A stretch of 7,484 nt of DNA from JACDAN01 sp046714355 (GTDB lineage: Bacteria; Actinomycetota; Thermoleophilia; Gaiellales; Gaiellaceae): assembly GCA_046714355.1 (NCBI GenBank), contig JBKKAR010000020.1, positions 1-7,484 of the forward strand, in the 5' to 3' direction. Below are positions 5,914 to 7,484 of the stretch, piece after piece (positions within the stretch are counted from its first letter, which is position 1; every line of letters begins with the position of its first letter). The notes below the pieces were generated by a model. The model was not told the DNA's origin. It saw nothing but the letters and a program-made list of their open reading frames with translations, and ran no database searches. Position numbers and translations under genes: made by a program.

Positions 5914-6549
5914 GTGATCACGAGCTGGCGCAAAGTGCTCGTTCTGGCGCCGCACACCGACGACGGCGAGTTCGGGTGCGGGGCGACCCTGGCGCGCCTG
6001 GTCGAGAACGGGACCGAGGTCCGCTACGTCGCATTCTCGATCGCCACGCGGTCGCTGCCCGAGGGTTTCCCGCCCGACACCCTCGCGCGGGAGGTGCGCG
6101 AGGCGACGGCGGAGCTCGGCATCCTGGAGTCCCAGCTGATCGTGCACGACTTCGAGGTCCGGACCTTCCCGGAGCACCGCCAGGAGATACTCGAGCTCCT
6201 GATCGCGCTCTGGGAGGACTGGAAGCCGGACGCGGTGCTCCAGCCCAGCCTGCGCGACATCCACCAGGACCATCAGGTGATCGCCGCCGAGGGTCTCCGC
6301 GCCTTCAAGCGGACGACGATCCTGGGCTACGAGATTCCGTGGAACAACTTCAACTTCGACTACCAGGCGTACATCGCCCTCGAGAAGGAGCATGTCGAGC
6401 GGAAGGTGCGGGCCCTCTCGAGGTACGAATCCCAGCAGCACCGCCGGTACTCCGACCCCGAGTACGTCTGGAACCTGTCGCGCATGCACGGGATCAACGT
6501 GAACAGGGAGTACGCGGAGGTGTTCGAGGTCTACCGCGTGGTGGGGTGA
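5914..6549 (+). CDS. PIG-L/LmbE family zinc-dependent N-acetylsugar deacetylase
   Basis: 211 aa, GTG start. The N-terminal Rossmann-like strand 'KVLVLAPHTDDGEFGCG' (7-23) contains the family zinc motif in its HTDD form: His14 and Asp17 as metal ligands, Asp16 as catalytic base. 'DIHQDHQV' (115-122) supplies the third ligand, His120. A conserved C-terminal 'NREYAEVFEVYR' segment (197-208) matches the subfamily, and total length is normal. Family members remove an acetyl group from GlcNAc-containing substrates such as lipid-linked sugars, mycothiol precursors and antibiotic intermediates. With no signal peptide, this one should act in the cytosol. Next to a glycan ligase and a glycosyltransferase, a surface-polysaccharide or lipid-linked-sugar substrate is a reasonable inference; a thiol or metabolite substrate cannot be excluded. 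GTG 5914 sits at the natural N-terminus of the first strand. The TGA overlaps the next GTG (GTGA), so it is coupled to the PPOX gene. Confidence 0.92.
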   Translation: MITSWRKVLVLAPHTDDGEFGCGATLARLVENGTEVRYVAFSIATRSLPEGFPPDTLAREVREATAELGILESQLIVHDFEVRTFPEHRQEILELLIALWEDWKPDAVLQPSLRDIHQDHQVIAAEGLRAFKRTTILGYEIPWNNFNFDYQAYIALEKEHVERKVRALSRYESQQHRRYSDPEYVWNLSRMHGINVNREYAEVFEVYRVVG

Positions 6550-7037
6550 CTGCGCCGAGGCGCAGCCGCCCGGGGTTTGGGCCGAGCTACGGCATCTCCA
6601 CGGAGGAGGAGGGGATGCTGGAGTGGCGCTGGGCCGATCAGCGGCTGTCGGCTTCCCGCAACTACTGGGTCGCGTCGACAAGCCCCGACGGGCGTCCGTC
6701 CGTCTCTCCGGTGTGGGGAGTCTGGGTCGACGACGCCGTGTATTTCGGGACGAACTCGCGGTCTCGCAAGGCGCGGAACCTCGAGCGCGATCCAAGGGTG
6801 GTCGTCCACCTCGAGAGCGGCGACGACGTCGTCATTCTCCAACGCGAGGTCGAGAAGTTTGTCCTGACCGACGTGATCGCCGACGCCTACAACGAGAAGT
6901 ACGACTACCGGCCGAACCCGGACGAGACCTCAGCCGAGGGTTGGTACCGCCTACGACCTCGCCGCGCGCTCGCCTGGCTGGAGCGCGACTACCCGAAGAC
7001 GGCGACCCGCTTCGACTTCGACCGGAGGGCCGGATAA
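6546..7037 (+). CDS. Pyridoxamine-5'-phosphate-oxidase-like (PPOX/split-barrel) flavin or F420 protein
   Basis: 163 aa. Core pattern: 'RNYWVASTSPDGRPSVSPVWGVWV' region (38-61), 'AVYFGTNSRSRKARNLERDP' region (64-83) and 'VVVHLESGDDVVIL' (85-98). This is typical of the PPOX-class split beta-barrel, whose members bind FMN or the deazaflavin F420 and reduce or oxidise varied small molecules. The cofactor cannot be told from sequence by eye, although F420 is common in actinobacteria. No signal peptide is seen, so it is cytosolic and probably a homodimer. I chose GTG 6546 because it overlaps the deacetylase stop (GTGA) and because the 'FGPSYGISTEEEG' stretch (11-23) resembles the N-terminus of relatives. 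An in-frame ATG at 6615 preceded by GGAGGAGG is the alternative and would give 140 aa. The stop TAA overlaps the next ATG by one base. Confidence 0.85.
   Translation: MTAPRRSRPGFGPSYGISTEEEGMLEWRWADQRLSASRNYWVASTSPDGRPSVSPVWGVWVDDAVYFGTNSRSRKARNLERDPRVVVHLESGDDVVILQREVEKFVLTDVIADAYNEKYDYRPNPDETSAEGWYRLRPRRALAWLERDYPKTATRFDFDRRAG
7024..7029 (+). promoter_or_regulatory. Shine-Dalgarno site for the DUF4389 gene
   Basis: GGAGGG ends 7 bases before ATG 7037 and fixes that start. It lies inside the last codons of the PPOX gene. It is the clearest ribosome-binding site in a normal position in the window, in contrast to the four genes that begin transcription units. Confidence 0.7.
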
Positions 7038-7484
7038 TGCGGCCGGTGGCGCCGCATCCTGTCCGGCTCAGCGTTGAAGACGACCTGCACCGCTCGCGAC
7101 TGACGGTCTTCTTCCGACTGCTCCTCTCGATCCCCCACCTCATCTGGCTGTGGTTCTGGTCGATCGTCGCGGTGGTCGCCGGGATCGTGAACTGGCTGGT
7201 GACGCTCATCGCCGGCCGGTCGCCGGCTGGGCTCCACCGTTTTCTGAGCGCGTACGTCCGGTACTCGACGCACGTTCTCGCCTATGTCCTCCTCGCGGCC
7301 AACCCGTACCCAGGGTTCACCGGGAGCCCTGGCTACCCGGTGGATCTCGAGGTCGAAGGGCCGCAGCCGCAGCGGCGCCTCGTGACGGCTTTCCGCTTGA
7401 TCCTCGCGCTGCCGGCCTTGCTCCTGGCGATCGCGTTCGTTGGAACATCTGGGCCGAGCGGCGGGGAGTACGGTCAGGCGAACG
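7037..7484 (+). CDS. DUF4389 family membrane protein, C-terminus cut by the window edge
   Basis: 149 whole codons are visible before the right edge. The sequence begins with a short polar stretch and 'HPVRLSVEDDLHRSRLTVFFRLLL' (7-30), then a Trp-rich helix (31-49, 'IPHLIWLWFWSI'). A loop 'TLIAGRSPAGLHRFLSAYVRYSTHVLAY' region (56-83), 'NPYPGFTG' (89-96) and 'YPVDLEV' (100-106) follow, and then a second hydrophobic block (about 117-136). This order of motifs is that of DUF4389 proteins, uncharacterised membrane proteins common in actinobacteria. No enzymatic residues are known, so no function is given. The start ATG overlaps the preceding TAA (TAATG) and has a good Shine-Dalgarno site, placing the gene third in the deacetylase-PPOX operon. 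The family normally continues with further helices beyond this point. Confidence 0.88.
   Translation, partial: MRPVAPHPVRLSVEDDLHRSRLTVFFRLLLSIPHLIWLWFWSIVAVVAGIVNWLVTLIAGRSPAGLHRFLSAYVRYSTHVLAYVLLAANPYPGFTGSPGYPVDLEVEGPQPQRRLVTAFRLILALPALLLAIAFVGTSGPSGGEYGQAN

Noticed and set aside
4673..5917. 414-residue plus-strand open frame
   Set aside because: Antisense shadow of the Wzy_C gene, extremely charged (Arg/Glu/Asp/Gln) with no domain; typical of GC-rich antisense frames.
5833..6795. 320-residue minus-strand open frame over the deacetylase and PPOX genes
   Set aside because: Antisense to two well-recognised genes and lacking any domain pattern.
6832..7273. Minus-strand open frames over the end of the PPOX gene and the DUF4389 gene
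   Set aside because: Arg/Ser-rich or His/Asp-rich shadows opposite recognised families.
1..7484. RNA genes, CRISPR arrays, insertion sequences, attachment sites, phage genes
   Set aside because: No tRNA-like cloverleaf, spaced direct repeats, transposase motifs or long terminal inverted repeats were seen by eye; the only non-coding stretches are 45 and 26 bp.

Overview
The window is GC-rich (about two-thirds G+C by eye) and almost entirely coding. Third codon positions are G/C, GTG and TTG starts are common, and most neighbouring genes overlap at stop/start codons. Together with the DUF4389 protein and the PIG-L and PPOX subfamilies seen here, this suggests a chromosomal segment of a high-GC actinobacterium. 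Thermoleophilia (Gaiellales/Solirubrobacterales-like) is my best guess, but it is an inference from style and not a proof. No RNA gene, CRISPR array, insertion sequence, prophage gene or origin was seen.

Layout. (1) Positions 1-788, minus strand: the N-terminal part of a secreted protein with a glycoside-hydrolase-like look, running off the left edge. (2) A 45-bp divergent promoter gap. (3) Positions 834-3235, plus strand: two translationally coupled exported proteins, a FlgD-type Ig-fold protein and a membrane-anchored PQQ-type beta-propeller. (4) Positions 3030-5887, minus strand: a coupled pair of polytopic membrane proteins, an O-antigen ligase/polymerase (Wzy_C/WaaL fold) followed by a GT87/DUF2029-like polyprenol-phosphate-sugar mannosyltransferase-type enzyme. 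The 3' end of the second gene overlaps the 3' end of the propeller gene by 206 bp in convergent orientation. (5) A 26-bp divergent promoter gap with what looks like one symmetrical -10 box serving both strands. (6) Positions 5914-7484, plus strand: a LmbE/PIG-L deacetylase, a PPOX-family flavin/F420 split-barrel protein and a DUF4389 membrane protein (cut by the right edge), joined by 4-base and 1-base overlaps.

How the genes may work together. A polymerase/ligase, a lipid-linked-sugar glycosyltransferase, an N-acetylsugar deacetylase and several exported glycan- or envelope-type proteins side by side suggest a cell-surface or exopolysaccharide locus. The membrane enzymes would build or attach the polymer, the deacetylase would trim a sugar, and the exported propeller, Ig-fold and hydrolase-like proteins would act outside the membrane. 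The PPOX and DUF4389 genes share the deacetylase operon but have no obvious glycan role.

Expression architecture is consistent. The four genes that begin a transcription unit (start codons near 779/788, 834, 5887 and 5914) have no Shine-Dalgarno sequence and have TANNNT-like -10 boxes very close to the start codon, which suggests leaderless or near-leaderless mRNAs. Downstream genes start by GTGA, TTGA or TAATG overlaps. The most unusual points are the shared -10 box at 5899-5905, the 206-bp antisense overlap at 3030-3235, and the uncharacterised Ig-fold/propeller pair.
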